Numbered from the stretch's first letter, positions 44,340-55,962 are shown. The stretch is 64,000 nucleotides of DNA from Akkermansiaceae bacterium (GCA_017798145.1 CP059069.1:186001-250000); one strand, 5' to 3'. The notes: generated by a model from the letters alone, not told the origin. Made by a program: numbers and translations.

Positions 44340-46793
44340 ATGGAAATCCCTTTTCTCACGAAACACACGGGCCGCATTATCGCGGTGGCGGCTCCCATCC
44401 TCTTCGCTGGAGCCCTTCTGGCACAGGATGGGACTGCGCTGGCAGGAAAGGAACTCGAAAAGCGGCTGGCGCTTGTCCAGGAAGGGCAGATGTTTTTGGA
44501 AAAAGGCGATGATGCCTACAATGCAGGGAGATTCCAGGATGCGACGGATGCCTACTCCGCCGCGCGCAGTGCGTTTCCCGATGCCCCGGCGACCGCTGAC
44601 CTGAGGGATGCCGCGACACGGCGACTGATCCTCGCAAGCGTCGAATACGGTCGCGAGCTTTCACGAAAGGGCGATGTCGCCGGCGCAAAAGCCGTGGTGG
44701 AAAAGGTTCTCGATAAGTCCGTCGCGCCCGACGATTCCTACGCCCTGGCCTTCCGCTCGCAGCTCGACGATCCGATCAGGACAAACCCCGCCCTGACCAA
44801 GGAGCACGCTGAGGATGTGGACGAGGTGCGCAGGTTGCTCTACACCGCCCAAGGGGCTTATGACTTGGGCAAGCATGACGAGGCCGGGAAGCACTACCAG
44901 TCCGTGCTGCGCATCGATCCTTACAACAAGGCCGCACGCCGTGGAATGGAGCTCGTCGCATCCGCGAAATCCGATTACATGGATTCTGCCAGGGATCATG
45001 CGCGCGCTGAGACGCTGGGCGAAGTGGACGCAGCCTGGGAGCTTGGCCTTGCTCCGGATCTCGTAGTGCCCGCTCTGCCAGACCTTGTCTCCGGCGGGGG
45101 CGGCCAGGCGGGATTCGTCCCCGTGTCGAACAAGCTCAGCCGCATCATCGTCCCCGAGTTCCGCATCGTGCAGGGCACGCTGATGGAGGCGGTCGAACTG
45201 CTGCGGCTGCGTGCCACGGAGAATGACAAGCTCTCATCGGATCCGGCGCAGAAGGGCATCAACATCACTGTCAATCTCGGCGATCCAACAGTTTCCCCTG
45301 CGAAGGAAATCCTTGCCAAAAACTTCGATCTCCAGGTGGCGAACGTCCCGGTTGACGCGATCCTGAAATACCTCACGGAAATCAGCGGAACGACATACCG
45401 GACAGACGATTTCGCGGTCACGATCATCCCCGCCGGATTCCAGTCCGACGAATTGATGTCCAGGGTATTCAGGGTTCCCCCCGATTTCCTGAGCAACCTC
45501 TCGGCGGGCTCGAATGCGGAAAAGCAGGAGAATGACATTTTCAACACGGAGGTCGGCAATGGCGGGCTCTTGGCGGCACGTATGGGCGCGCAGGAAGCCC
45601 TCGCTCAACAGGGGGTCACTTTTCCCGATGGTGCTTCCGCCATGTTCAACGCCGCGTCCAACACCCTCCGGGTGATCAACACCGCAGGGAACCTCGACAT
45701 CATCGCACAGATCATCGACTCGATCACACAGACGGAGCCGGTTTCCGTAGCGGTGCGCGTCACCATGCTGAAAGTGCAGCAGGATCGCCTCGAGGAACTT
45801 GGCTTTGACTGGATGCTGGACAACTTCGGATTCGGAGGCAACAGCTGGATACCCGGAGCCGACAAGCTGAACCTGACCGGCGGCACCACCAGCAACGGCA
45901 CTGCGATCACCGACATAGCCCCTTTGCCCGGCGCGACCTTCCCGACAAACCCGATCACGGCAGGGAACCGCAGCGGCAACGGAGCCTTTGCCGAGCAATC
46001 GATCGACGCCCTGATCGCCGCAGGCAGCACTGGCGGCAGGCAGTCCACCAACCGCGCTCCGGGTGTCCTCGGCCTCAACGGCATCCTAGGCAACGCGACC
46101 GTCCAGGTGCTCATGAGGGGACTCAACCAACAGAAAGGCGTTGACCTGATGTCCCAGCCATCCGTCACGACGCGCAGCGGGCAGGCGGCATCGATACAGC
46201 TCATCCGCGAATTCATCTACCCGACGGAGTACGAACCCCCGGAGCTGCCCAATTCCGGAGGCGGAACCATCGCGATCGATCCTGCCGGTAACATAACCGC
46301 CGTCGCCAACACCGCTCCGAACATCGTCATTCCGGCCACCCCCACCGCTTTCGAGAAGCGGGATGTGGGTGTGAGCCTTGAGGTGCTGCCTGTCGCCGAT
46401 GCGAACAGGCGCTATGTGGATGTCACGCTCAACCCCGTCATCACGGATTTCGACGGCTTCGTGAACTACGGCAGCCCGATCAACTCTACCTCGCAGGGCT
46501 TGGCCGGCCCAGTGACTGTCACGCTGACGGAGAACCAGATACTGATGCCTGTCTTCAGCGTCCAAAGGGCAAACACCAATGTGGTCGTGGCGGACGGCTC
46601 AACCATTGTCATTGGCGGGCTTCTGAAAGACGAGATCGCAAACCTTGATGACAAGACGCCGATCCTGGGCGACATCCCTGTCGTAGGGCGGCTTTTCAAG
46701 TCAGAGGGGAAGAGCCAACGATCCATTGCCATCGTGTTCCTGGTGAATGTGGAACTGCTCGATCCTACCGGACGCCCCTACAGGGATCGCTGA
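44340..46793 (+). CDS. Secretin of type IV pilus/type II secretion (Amuc_1098-like)
   Basis: The product is 817 residues with a signal peptide (GRIIAVAAPILFAGALLAQ). TPR-like helices cover about residues 40-220 (KGDDAYNAGRFQDATDAY, GKHYQSVLRIDPYNKAARR). N0/N1-type domains follow (about 260-460). The secretin domain starts at about 467 (VAVRVTMLKVQQDRLEELGFDW) and ends with the signature LGDIPVVGRLFKSEGK near 777. The order TPR, N-domains, secretin resembles the verrucomicrobial secretin Amuc_1098 of Akkermansia. It forms an outer-membrane ring for pilus or protein export. No other pilus gene except the AsmA-like partner is here. An in-frame region upstream to 44088 is not counted. Confidence 0.88.
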   Translation: MEIPFLTKHTGRIIAVAAPILFAGALLAQDGTALAGKELEKRLALVQEGQMFLEKGDDAYNAGRFQDATDAYSAARSAFPDAPATADLRDAATRRLILASVEYGRELSRKGDVAGAKAVVEKVLDKSVAPDDSYALAFRSQLDDPIRTNPALTKEHAEDVDEVRRLLYTAQGAYDLGKHDEAGKHYQSVLRIDPYNKAARRGMELVASAKSDYMDSARDHARAETLGEVDAAWELGLAPDLVVPALPDLVSGGGGQAGFVPVSNKLSRIIVPEFRIVQGTLMEAVELLRLRATENDKLSSDPAQKGINITVNLGDPTVSPAKEILAKNFDLQVANVPVDAILKYLTEISGTTYRTDDFAVTIIPAGFQSDELMSRVFRVPPDFLSNLSAGSNAEKQENDIFNTEVGNGGLLAARMGAQEALAQQGVTFPDGASAMFNAASNTLRVINTAGNLDIIAQIIDSITQTEPVSVAVRVTMLKVQQDRLEELGFDWMLDNFGFGGNSWIPGADKLNLTGGTTSNGTAITDIAPLPGATFPTNPITAGNRSGNGAFAEQSIDALIAAGSTGGRQSTNRAPGVLGLNGILGNATVQVLMRGLNQQKGVDLMSQPSVTTRSGQAASIQLIREFIYPTEYEPPELPNSGGGTIAIDPAGNITAVANTAPNIVIPATPTAFEKRDVGVSLEVLPVADANRRYVDVTLNPVITDFDGFVNYGSPINSTSQGLAGPVTVTLTENQILMPVFSVQRANTNVVVADGSTIVIGGLLKDEIANLDDKTPILGDIPVVGRLFKSEGKSQRSIAIVFLVNVELLDPTGRPYRDR

Positions 46794-46818
46794 TCCCGCC
46801 ACTTCTTCCACACCCACC

Positions 46819-48372
46819 ATGCCAGAGCCGAGCAGCGAGCAAGAGAAATACACGATCGACGAAATGATGGATCGCCTCAAGGGGCGCGATACATCCGGCA
46901 AAAGCCCCGAGCTGGTGACCCGCCCGGATGGCAGCCAGGCCATGAAGGTCAAGAAGCGCAGGAGGCGCACCAACCAGGCCGTCAACAGCGAGACGAAGCG
47001 CAACCATCGCGTCCAGATCATCCAGATCGCCGGATTCGTCGTTGTCGTGGTGCTGCTTTCCCTCGCTGTGGGCATCGGTGTCCTGTATGCCAACAGCGCA
47101 TCTTTCCGCGAGTCCCTGCTGGGGAAAATGGAGGATGCCAGCGGAGCCGAGATGAGCCTGACCCAGTTCCGCATGAATCCGGCCAATGCGAACGCGAACG
47201 CTGCCAAGCTTCTCTGGCCGGGCGGCAACGCCCTCTCGGAGATCACCCTTGGCAACATCACAGCGAAGATCTCCCCCTCGAGTTTCCTCGGAAACGAATT
47301 CGGCGGTGAGGAAGTCGTGGCCGCCAAGGGGACTCTCGTGCTGGCGGCACCCACGCAGGGAGAACCCGCGCGCCACAAGCCGGGTAGCGGCGAGATGCCT
47401 GTGAAGTTCCGGAGATATTCGGTACCGTCGCTGGAAGTGTTTTTCGGAAATGCTCCCGGAAACCGCCGTTACCTGAAGGGTACGGAAGCATCCTTTTTCC
47501 CAAGCACCGCGGCAGGCCAGGCGGAGATCAGGTTGCTCGGCGGCTTGCTTGAGTTCGATGGCTGGCCGCTTGCCGCGCTGGACCGGTCCTACATCAAGGT
47601 CAAGGGAGGGTCGTTCCAGATCCAGAGCATGAGGTTCACCGTGCCGAAGGCCGCCAACGAACGAAAGCCGGAAAAGGGCTTTATCGATTTCTCCGGTAAT
47701 CTCAGGCCTCTGGAAATTGGAGCGACACACACGATCGAGGCGAATGTCCGCGAGATGCCCCTCCCATATCTTGCGGGTGCCGACCTGGGTCGCTTTTTCC
47801 TCGGTACCGTTGACAGCAAGGAGATCCCGGACTCGAATTTCCTAACCATTCCCCCTGACGAGGTGGAGCAAGCGCTGCTTGACCTGACGCTTACAAATTC
47901 GCTCGACTCGCGCATCGACCTCGGAGGCTTCCGGTTCCTTTCCCAACTCGCCAAAGCCCTTGACGACCGTTGGTATGAGTTCCCCAACTTCACGGACAAT
48001 GTGGGCATCGTTTTAAAAAGGCGCGGCGGCGAGGTGAACCTCTCCGAAATCAACATGGTCAGCCGCGGGCGAATGGCCGTGCGCGGCAACGTCTCCAACG
48101 GGAACGCCGGTGCCATCACGGGCACGCTCCGGGTAGGGATTCCCGAAACCACGGTCGCGGCTTCCAAGAACAAGAGGCTCGATCTGCTTTTCGGATCCCT
48201 GCGCGAAGGATACCGATGGGTCGATATCGAGGTCGGCGGAACATCCGCGGTACCTGCGGACAATTTCCTGGAACTCTACAACAAGGCAGCCGAATCGCCC
48301 CGGGAGGAAGAATCCCCAGCCCCGAAACCGGGGCCTGACAGCTTCGAGGATCTCATCGATGGCGGGGAATAG
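46819..48372 (+). CDS. AsmA-like single-pass membrane protein next to the secretin
   Basis: The product is 517 residues with a charged cytoplasmic head (residues 1-70, MKVKKRRRRTNQAVN), then one membrane helix (IIQIAGFVVVVVLLSLAVGIGVLYA). A large periplasmic beta-rich part of AsmA/DUF3971-like character follows (YLKGTEASFFPSTAAGQAEIRL, EINMVSRGRMAVRGNVSNG). It starts 25 bp after the secretin stop and is probably co-transcribed. AsmA-type proteins act in outer-membrane lipid or protein handling; a link to the secretin is suggested only by position. Confidence 0.7.
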   Translation: MPEPSSEQEKYTIDEMMDRLKGRDTSGKSPELVTRPDGSQAMKVKKRRRRTNQAVNSETKRNHRVQIIQIAGFVVVVVLLSLAVGIGVLYANSASFRESLLGKMEDASGAEMSLTQFRMNPANANANAAKLLWPGGNALSEITLGNITAKISPSSFLGNEFGGEEVVAAKGTLVLAAPTQGEPARHKPGSGEMPVKFRRYSVPSLEVFFGNAPGNRRYLKGTEASFFPSTAAGQAEIRLLGGLLEFDGWPLAALDRSYIKVKGGSFQIQSMRFTVPKAANERKPEKGFIDFSGNLRPLEIGATHTIEANVREMPLPYLAGADLGRFFLGTVDSKEIPDSNFLTIPPDEVEQALLDLTLTNSLDSRIDLGGFRFLSQLAKALDDRWYEFPNFTDNVGIVLKRRGGEVNLSEINMVSRGRMAVRGNVSNGNAGAITGTLRVGIPETTVAASKNKRLDLLFGSLREGYRWVDIEVGGTSAVPADNFLELYNKAAESPREEESPAPKPGPDSFEDLIDGGE

Positions 48373-48377
48373 GCTTC

Positions 48378-49982
48378 TCAGCCGTCTCCGCGCAGGATCT
48401 CTATGCCGAGCAGGCAGACATCATCGTCGAAATGGTGGCCCTCGGAAAAATCCAGGACGGTGTTGAGGATTTCATCCAGCCAACCTTCGAGCGGTTTCCC
48501 GGCATTCCCCGCAGCGATTCCGAGCAGGCGCTTGTCGAGGAACTGCTCGCCTACCTCGTTCTCGGCCTCAAGGACGCCGTCGGTGAAAAGCAGGAGCCGC
48601 CGTATCCCATCCAGGGACATGGCGCTGCTGGGGTAGCTTACCTTGGAAATCAGGCCGAGTGCGGGCCCCCGTTCCTTTTTTCCGGAACATAGCTGGAGGC
48701 TTTTCCCATCGCCGGCGGGCCACGGGCCGGGGTGGCCGGCGCATGAGTATTCGAGGGTCAAGGCCCCAAGGTCTATGATGCCGTAGAACGCGGTTGCGAA
48801 CATCGTCACGTTCGCCCGCTGGAGTATGGAGGTCAGCCCCAGGTTCATGGCAGTGAGGAATTCCCCTGAGCTGCGCCCCTTGACATTCTGGGTGACGATC
48901 AGCCCGCGCAGCATGGAGACGATGAGCGCGGCGCGGATGCCGTGGCCCATCACATCGCAGATGAACACGCCGAAGCGGTTGGCACCGAGAGGGAGCACCT
49001 CGAAGAAATCGCCGGCAAGGCCGGAGATGGGTATGTAGCGGGAGCCGAAGGTGAGGTGGTTGCCTTCCGGCGAGGTGGCCTTGGGGAAGCCGGTTGTGGT
49101 GAGCGCCTGCTGGATCTCGCGGGCCAGCTTGAGCTCCTCCTCGTAGGAAGCGTTCTTCTGCTGGAGTTCGTTGGCGAGCTCGGTGGCCTGGTTCTGCGCC
49201 AGGACGAGTGATGTCACGTCGCTGGATACCCCGAAGGTGCCCTTGATCATGCCCGCCTTGTCGCGCCATGGGAACTTGGAGGTGACTACATAGGTCTCGC
49301 CGCCCTCGCGCCAGGTCTCGCATTCCAGTTGCCCTGTCATCGGCACGCCGGTTTCCATGATGCGTTTCTCATCCGCCGCCGCCTTCTCCCAGTGGGCGTT
49401 TGAAAAAAGATCCCTATCGTGTTTGCCGGCCATTTCCGCGCTGGAGGCGAAGCCATGGTATTCCACCATGCCCCTGTTCACCATCACCATCCTGGAATCC
49501 TTGTCCTTGAAATAGATCTGCAGCGGAACGTGGTCGATGAGCGTCCTTAGGAGATGGCGCTCTTCCTCGATCTGGGCTTCCGCCGCCTTGCGCAGGCTGA
49601 TATCGATCATCGACCCGGCGATACGCAGCGCATTGCCTTCGCGGTCCCTTACGACCGTACCGCGGATGCGCAGCCACCTCCAGCCGTTGCCGCCGGTCTG
49701 CACCCTCGCATCCACTGCCAGCGTTTCGGGTCCGCCCGGATCAAGTGCACCGGCAAGAGCACGGACGAAGGCCGGGCGGTCCAAGTGATGGACGGGAAGG
49801 TGGGGTGGCAGGAAAATGTTCGGCGCGGCGGACGCTGTGCATTCCAGGAATTCCAGGATGCGGCGTGAGTAGAAAATGGACTTCTCGCCTGTCATCCAGT
49901 CCCAGATGCCCTCGTTGGAAGCCCGGAGGGCGAGTTCGAGTCGGTCGGATTCCAGGTCTGGTTTGGCGGGTTTTTCTGACAT
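48378..49982 (-). CDS. PAS-PAS-SpoIIE (PP2C) phosphatase, RsbU-like
   Basis: The protein is 534 residues. Two PAS domains lie at about residues 15-130 (LALRASNEGIWDWMTGEKS, RWLRIRGTVVRDREGN) and 145-260 (LIDHVPLQIYFKDKDSRMVMV). A coiled segment (LANELQQKNASYEEELKLAREIQQAL) leads to the PP2C-type domain: GLAGDFFEVLPLG, FICDVMGHGIRAALI, EYSCAGHPGPW, LLFTDGVLEAENE and DDDVCLLGIEI. These carry the metal-binding aspartates. It probably dephosphorylates an anti-sigma-factor antagonist in a stress partner switch. No antagonist or kinase gene is adjacent. Confidence 0.92.
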   Translation of the reverse strand: MSEKPAKPDLESDRLELALRASNEGIWDWMTGEKSIFYSRRILEFLECTASAAPNIFLPPHLPVHHLDRPAFVRALAGALDPGGPETLAVDARVQTGGNGWRWLRIRGTVVRDREGNALRIAGSMIDISLRKAAEAQIEEERHLLRTLIDHVPLQIYFKDKDSRMVMVNRGMVEYHGFASSAEMAGKHDRDLFSNAHWEKAAADEKRIMETGVPMTGQLECETWREGGETYVVTSKFPWRDKAGMIKGTFGVSSDVTSLVLAQNQATELANELQQKNASYEEELKLAREIQQALTTTGFPKATSPEGNHLTFGSRYIPISGLAGDFFEVLPLGANRFGVFICDVMGHGIRAALIVSMLRGLIVTQNVKGRSSGEFLTAMNLGLTSILQRANVTMFATAFYGIIDLGALTLEYSCAGHPGPWPAGDGKSLQLCSGKKERGPALGLISKVSYPSSAMSLDGIRRLLLFTDGVLEAENEVGEQFLDKRLLGIAAGNAGKPLEGWLDEILNTVLDFSEGHHFDDDVCLLGIEILRGDG

Positions 49983-50140
49983 AGCATGTAGTGCCGGATC
50001 TCCGGATGACGCCGACTATGGAGTGCAAGCGGCCGCTCCGCATCAAGGAATTTCCGTCAGAGCGTGCGCCGCAAGCCGGATTGTCGCCCGATCCGATGCA
50101 AAGCAGCCAATAGGGGAATGCAGATGGCTCCCGATTCGGA

Positions 50141-53100
50141 TCACCCAAAGTAGCGAACTCCCGCATCAAAAATCGGCTGGCGCTTGTTTCCGGGGATGTT
50201 TTTCGCAACGCCTTCGGAGAAACGCTCGGAGTGGGCCATTTTCCCGAAAACCTTGCCGCAGGGTGAGGTGATGCCTTCGATGGCGGCGAGGGATCCGTTG
50301 GGGTTGAAGGGGTGCTCCATGGTCGGGTTCCCGTCAGGGTCGCAGTATTGGCTGGCGATCTGGCCCTTTGCGGCGAGTTGGGCGAGGGTTTCCGCGGATG
50401 CGAAGAACTTGCCCTCGCCGTGGGAGACGGGGACGGTGTGGATTTCGCCGACGTTCATGTTGGCGAGCCATGGGGAGGAGTTGTTGGCGACGCAGGTTTG
50501 GACGTATTGTGAAATGTGGCGGGATATGTCGTTGTGGACCAGTGTGGGCGAGGAGGCGTCGGTTTCCATGACCTTGCCGTGCGTTGCGAGGCCGGTCTTG
50601 ATGAGTGCCTGGAAGCCGTTGCAGATGCCGAGGATGAGGCCGTCGCGGTTTTCGAGGAGGTCGGAAATTGCATCGGAAATCCGCGGGTTGCGGAGGATGG
50701 TGGCGATGAATTTCGCGGAGCCGTCGGGTTCATCGCCTGCGGAGAAGCCGCCGGGGATGAAGAGGATCTGGGACTTCTTGATTCCTTCGGCGAGGGCGGC
50801 AATGGACTCGGCGATGTGGGCGGGGGAGAGGTTGCGGAAGACCTCGATGTCGGTTTCGGCGCCGGCGCGTTGGAAGGCGCGGGCGGAGTCGTATTCTGAA
50901 TTTGTTCCCGGGAAGGTGGGGATCAACACCTTCGGTTTCGGGTGCCGGGTGCCGGGTGAATGTTGGGCCGTCGAAGAGATTTGAACCGCCAAGACGCCAA
51001 GTTCGCCAAGGGAAGATTCCGGTTTGGTGGGATAGACGGGTTCGAGGGTTGCCGTGAATGCGGATTCGAGTTCTGTCAGGGAGTGGGTTTCGTCGTTGAT
51101 TGCGAGCGTTGGCGAGGAGCTTGTCGTGCCGATGTTCCTGGAATGGGGAAGGGAAAGGTCGGTTCCGTGCTCGATGAGGAATGCGAAGAAGCGCGGCGCG
51201 AGCGGAGCTTCGATGTTGGAGCCTACGAAGCCGATCCGGTTGCCGAGGCACATTTTCGTGAGCGCGGCGGCGATGCCGGGTTTGCCGATGTGGTGGAGCG
51301 ACAGGATCTTTCCGCCCTTATTGAGGGAGTGAAGGGATTCCGCGATTTCCCTGATCACTTTGAAATCGGGAAGTCCGTTTTCGAGGAACGGCGTTTCCAC
51401 GATGGAGACCGTGGATCCCGGTTTCTTGAACTCCGGGGAGATGGCGAGCGATGCGAGGCCGGGAGCGAGGGCGAAGGAAACGAGGGTTGGAGGCACATCG
51501 AGCTCGTTGAAGGATCCGGACATCGAGTCTTTCCCACCGATGGCTGCGAGGCGCAGCTCGTGCTGGGCGCGGAAGGCTCCGAGGAGCGCGGCGAAGGGCA
51601 GTCCCCAGCGGGCGGGATCGTTGCCGAGGCGCGGGAAATATTCCTGCAGGGTCAGGCGGATGTCGGAGAGGCGAGCGCCAGCGGCGACGGCCTTGCAGAC
51701 GGATTCCGTGACAGCGAATGCAGCGCCGTGGAAGGGGGATTGCTCGGAAAGATACGGATCGAAGCCCCAAGACATGTAGGTCGCGGAGTCGGTTTCGCCT
51801 TCCATGAGGGGGAGTTTGGCGACCATGGCATCCGGGGGGGTGATCTGGTGCTTGCCGCCGAATGGCCAGAGGACGGTGTTGGCGCCGACGGAACCGTCGA
51901 ACATTTCGCCGAGGCCTTTCTGGGAGGAGATGTTCAGGGACTTTAAGTGATCGGTGATCGGTGAAAAGGGAGCGGTGGAAGTGATGCTGGCTGGGGTAGA
52001 CACGTGGATCTTAGCGGTCTGCTGGACACCGTTGGTGTCGAGGAAGGAGCGCGAGAGATCGACGATGGTCTTGCCGCGCCAGGTCATGACGAGGCGGCCG
52101 GAGTCGGTGACGTCGGCGACGTGGACGCATTCGAGGTTCTCTTTGTCGGCCTCGGCGATGAAGTAGCTGATCTCCGATGGATCAACGCAGACGGCCATGC
52201 GTTCCTGGGACTCGGAAATGGCGAGTTCGGTGCCGTCGAGGCCGTCGTATTTTTTCGGGACGGCATCGAGGTTGATGACGAGGGAAGGGGCGATCTCGCC
52301 GATGGCGACGGAGACCCCGCCCGCTCCGAAATCGTTGCAGATCTTGATCTTGCGGGTGAGTTCCGGGTTGCGGAAAAGACGCTGGATTTTCCGCTCTGTG
52401 GGGGCGTCGCCCTTCTGGACTTCGGCGGAGTTCTCGAGCGCGGTGTCGGTGTGTTCCTTGGAGGATCCGGTGGCTCCGCCGACTCCGTCACGGCCGGTGC
52501 GGCCGCCGATGAGCAGGATGACATCGCCCGGCGAGGGGCTGCCGCGGAAGACGTTGGAGCGCGGGGCTGCAGCGACAACCGCACCGATCTCCAGGCGTTT
52601 TGCGACATAGCCCGGATGGTAGACCTCCGCGACCTGGCCGGTGGCGAGGCCGATCTGGTTCCCGTAGGACGAGTAGCCGTGCGCGGCGACCTGGCAGATC
52701 TTTTTCTGAGGGAGCTTACCCGGGAGGGTTTCGGAAAACGGTGTGAGCGGATCGCCCGCGCCGGTGACACGCATCGCCTGATAGACGTAAGAGCGGCCGG
52801 AAAGGGGATCGCGAATGCAACCGCCGAGGCAGGTTGCGGCACCGCCGAATGGCTCGATCTCGGTGGGGTGGTTGTGGGTCTCGTTCTTGAACTGGATCAG
52901 CCATTCCTCTTCCGAAGGATTTTGAACCGTCAAGTCGCCAAGGGAAGACCCTGCCACTGAATCTTTTTGAGAGTTGGATTTTGAGATTTGGACTTTGACG
53001 ACGATGGAGGCGGCGTTGATTTCCTCGGAGATCTCGAGGTTGTCGAGTTCGCCGGAGGCTTTGAGTTCGCGCATGCCGATGAGGGCGATGTCCATGAGGG

Positions 53101-53890
53101 TGACGGGTTTGTGGTCACGGCCCAGCTTTTTGCGGACGTTGCGGTAGATCCCGTAGGTTTCCTCGACGACATCGGAGCCAGGGGCGAAAGTGATGTCGTC
53201 GATGGCGGTGAGGAAGGTGGTGTGGCGGCAGTGATCGGACCAATAGGTGTCCAACATGCGGATCTCGGTGAGCGAGGGCGCGCGGCCTTCCTCGTCGCGG
53301 AAATATTTTTGGGTGAAGGCGATGTCGGCCTCGGACATGGCGAGGGACATCCTGCTGCGGATGGATTCGGGGTTTTCTGTTAGAAACGCGTCAAGGGTGG
53401 AGACATCCTTTGGCTGTTCGAGAGGGGGGCGACCGAAGATCGCCCCCACTTCGACCTCGTGGGAATCTACCGGGTTGATGACATAGGATTTGATGGCGGT
53501 GAGATCGCTATCCGAGAGATCGCCTGTGAGAATGACGATCTTTGAGGAAAAGACGGTGGGCTTTTCCTTGCCGGTGAGGATCTGGATGCACTGGGCGGCG
53601 GAGTCCGCGCGCTGGTCGAATTGGCCAGGGAGGTATGAGTAGGCGAAGGAGCGCTCGTTTGCCGCAAGGCTCAGGGAGGTGGAGGTGGTGTCCACCTGCG
53701 GCTCGGAAAGGATTTGCCCCGAGGCCTGTTCGAACTCCACATCGGTGACGCCCTCGATATCGTAGCGGTTGAGGAGTCGCAGTGAGGCGATTCGGGGGAG
53801 TGCCAGGGATTCGCGGAGATCGTGCAGAAGGTGGCGCGATTCGGAGGCGAAGGGTGGGAGTTTCTCGACGAAGAGGGTGTATGGTTTCAA
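50141..53890 (-). CDS. purL: Phosphoribosylformylglycinamidine synthase, fused PurL-PurQ
   Basis: The product is 1249 residues, starting MKPYTLFVEKLPPF. The N-terminus (RLLNRYDIEGVTDVEFE), DTYWSDHCRHTTF, FKNETHNHPTEIEPFGGAAT and DFGAGGVSVAIGE are typical of the clostridial-type large PurL. The C-terminal glutamine amidotransferase has PTFPGTNSEYDSA, FIPGGFSAGDE, nucleophile in LGICNGFQALIK and PNGSLAAIEGITSP. It converts FGAR, Gln and ATP to FGAM. Two insertions unlike the family lie near residues 313-335 and 955-985; their DNA matches dispersed repeat units (see repeats and findings). The frame stays open through both. Confidence 0.95.
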   Translation of the reverse strand: MKPYTLFVEKLPPFASESRHLLHDLRESLALPRIASLRLLNRYDIEGVTDVEFEQASGQILSEPQVDTTSTSLSLAANERSFAYSYLPGQFDQRADSAAQCIQILTGKEKPTVFSSKIVILTGDLSDSDLTAIKSYVINPVDSHEVEVGAIFGRPPLEQPKDVSTLDAFLTENPESIRSRMSLAMSEADIAFTQKYFRDEEGRAPSLTEIRMLDTYWSDHCRHTTFLTAIDDITFAPGSDVVEETYGIYRNVRKKLGRDHKPVTLMDIALIGMRELKASGELDNLEISEEINAASIVVKVQISKSNSQKDSVAGSSLGDLTVQNPSEEEWLIQFKNETHNHPTEIEPFGGAATCLGGCIRDPLSGRSYVYQAMRVTGAGDPLTPFSETLPGKLPQKKICQVAAHGYSSYGNQIGLATGQVAEVYHPGYVAKRLEIGAVVAAAPRSNVFRGSPSPGDVILLIGGRTGRDGVGGATGSSKEHTDTALENSAEVQKGDAPTERKIQRLFRNPELTRKIKICNDFGAGGVSVAIGEIAPSLVINLDAVPKKYDGLDGTELAISESQERMAVCVDPSEISYFIAEADKENLECVHVADVTDSGRLVMTWRGKTIVDLSRSFLDTNGVQQTAKIHVSTPASITSTAPFSPITDHLKSLNISSQKGLGEMFDGSVGANTVLWPFGGKHQITPPDAMVAKLPLMEGETDSATYMSWGFDPYLSEQSPFHGAAFAVTESVCKAVAAGARLSDIRLTLQEYFPRLGNDPARWGLPFAALLGAFRAQHELRLAAIGGKDSMSGSFNELDVPPTLVSFALAPGLASLAISPEFKKPGSTVSIVETPFLENGLPDFKVIREIAESLHSLNKGGKILSLHHIGKPGIAAALTKMCLGNRIGFVGSNIEAPLAPRFFAFLIEHGTDLSLPHSRNIGTTSSSPTLAINDETHSLTELESAFTATLEPVYPTKPESSLGELGVLAVQISSTAQHSPGTRHPKPKVLIPTFPGTNSEYDSARAFQRAGAETDIEVFRNLSPAHIAESIAALAEGIKKSQILFIPGGFSAGDEPDGSAKFIATILRNPRISDAISDLLENRDGLILGICNGFQALIKTGLATHGKVMETDASSPTLVHNDISRHISQYVQTCVANNSSPWLANMNVGEIHTVPVSHGEGKFFASAETLAQLAAKGQIASQYCDPDGNPTMEHPFNPNGSLAAIEGITSPCGKVFGKMAHSERFSEGVAKNIPGNKRQPIFDAGVRYFG
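50979..51021. repeat. Repeat unit inside purLQ, PurL/PurQ linker copy
   Basis: The plus-strand text has TTGAACCGCCAAGACGCC followed by AAGTTCGCCAAGGG. Read on the coding strand it encodes SSLGELGVLAVQ. The same core occurs at 52917-52952. Next to it at 50938-50958 is a GGTGCCG tandem (GGGTGCCGGGTGCCGGG). This has the form of a dispersed CGCCAAG repeat usually found between genes. Confidence 0.7.
52917..52952. repeat. Repeat unit inside purLQ, second copy
   Basis: TTGAACCGTCAAGTCGCC followed by AAGGGAAGACC matches the copy at 50979 but is one CGCCAAG unit shorter. It encodes SSLGDLTVQ on the coding strand. Directly beside it at 52971-52999 is a TTTGAGATTTGGA-like A/T-rich unit, similar to sequence at 53889-53919 just upstream of the gene. 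Confidence 0.7.
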
Positions 53891-53988
53891 GATCTCAAAC
53901 TTTAAATTCCAAACTTTAATGAAGAAGAAATGCGCTGCGCGGATGGGTAGAAGCCGGCAGGGGGCACGGCTCTCCAGAAGGGCTCGCC

Positions 53989-55674
<1,686 letters not shown>

Positions 55675-55962
55675 TCGTGTGAGTGTATGGGGAAATGGTT
55701 CGGTGTGTTCCGAGGGTGGTTTGGCAAAAGGAACCGCTGGTGATGTGAAAATACACCGTAGGCCTTGGGAAAGGGGACGGGGTGGGCATCGGTTTCCTTG
55801 TCGGTGGATCCGGCTGCGTCAGCGGGATGGGGACGTGGGAGACGACTGCCAGTGTGGTGACCGCGGAGGAAATCCGAAAGCCGCCTACCGTCGTGACAAC
55901 ACCTGATGAATGATATGCGGACAGCCTTTTGGCAATCCTAAAAAACAGGAGGATTCCGGCGC
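55675..55962 (-). promoter_or_regulatory. 288-bp rho leader region
   Basis: This is the only non-coding stretch upstream of rho, between the carbonic anhydrase stop and the rho start. Rho genes are often autoregulated through their leader. I cannot identify a specific rut site or promoter; a weak hairpin (AATCCT with AGGATT) lies at about 55935-55960. Confidence 0.3.
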
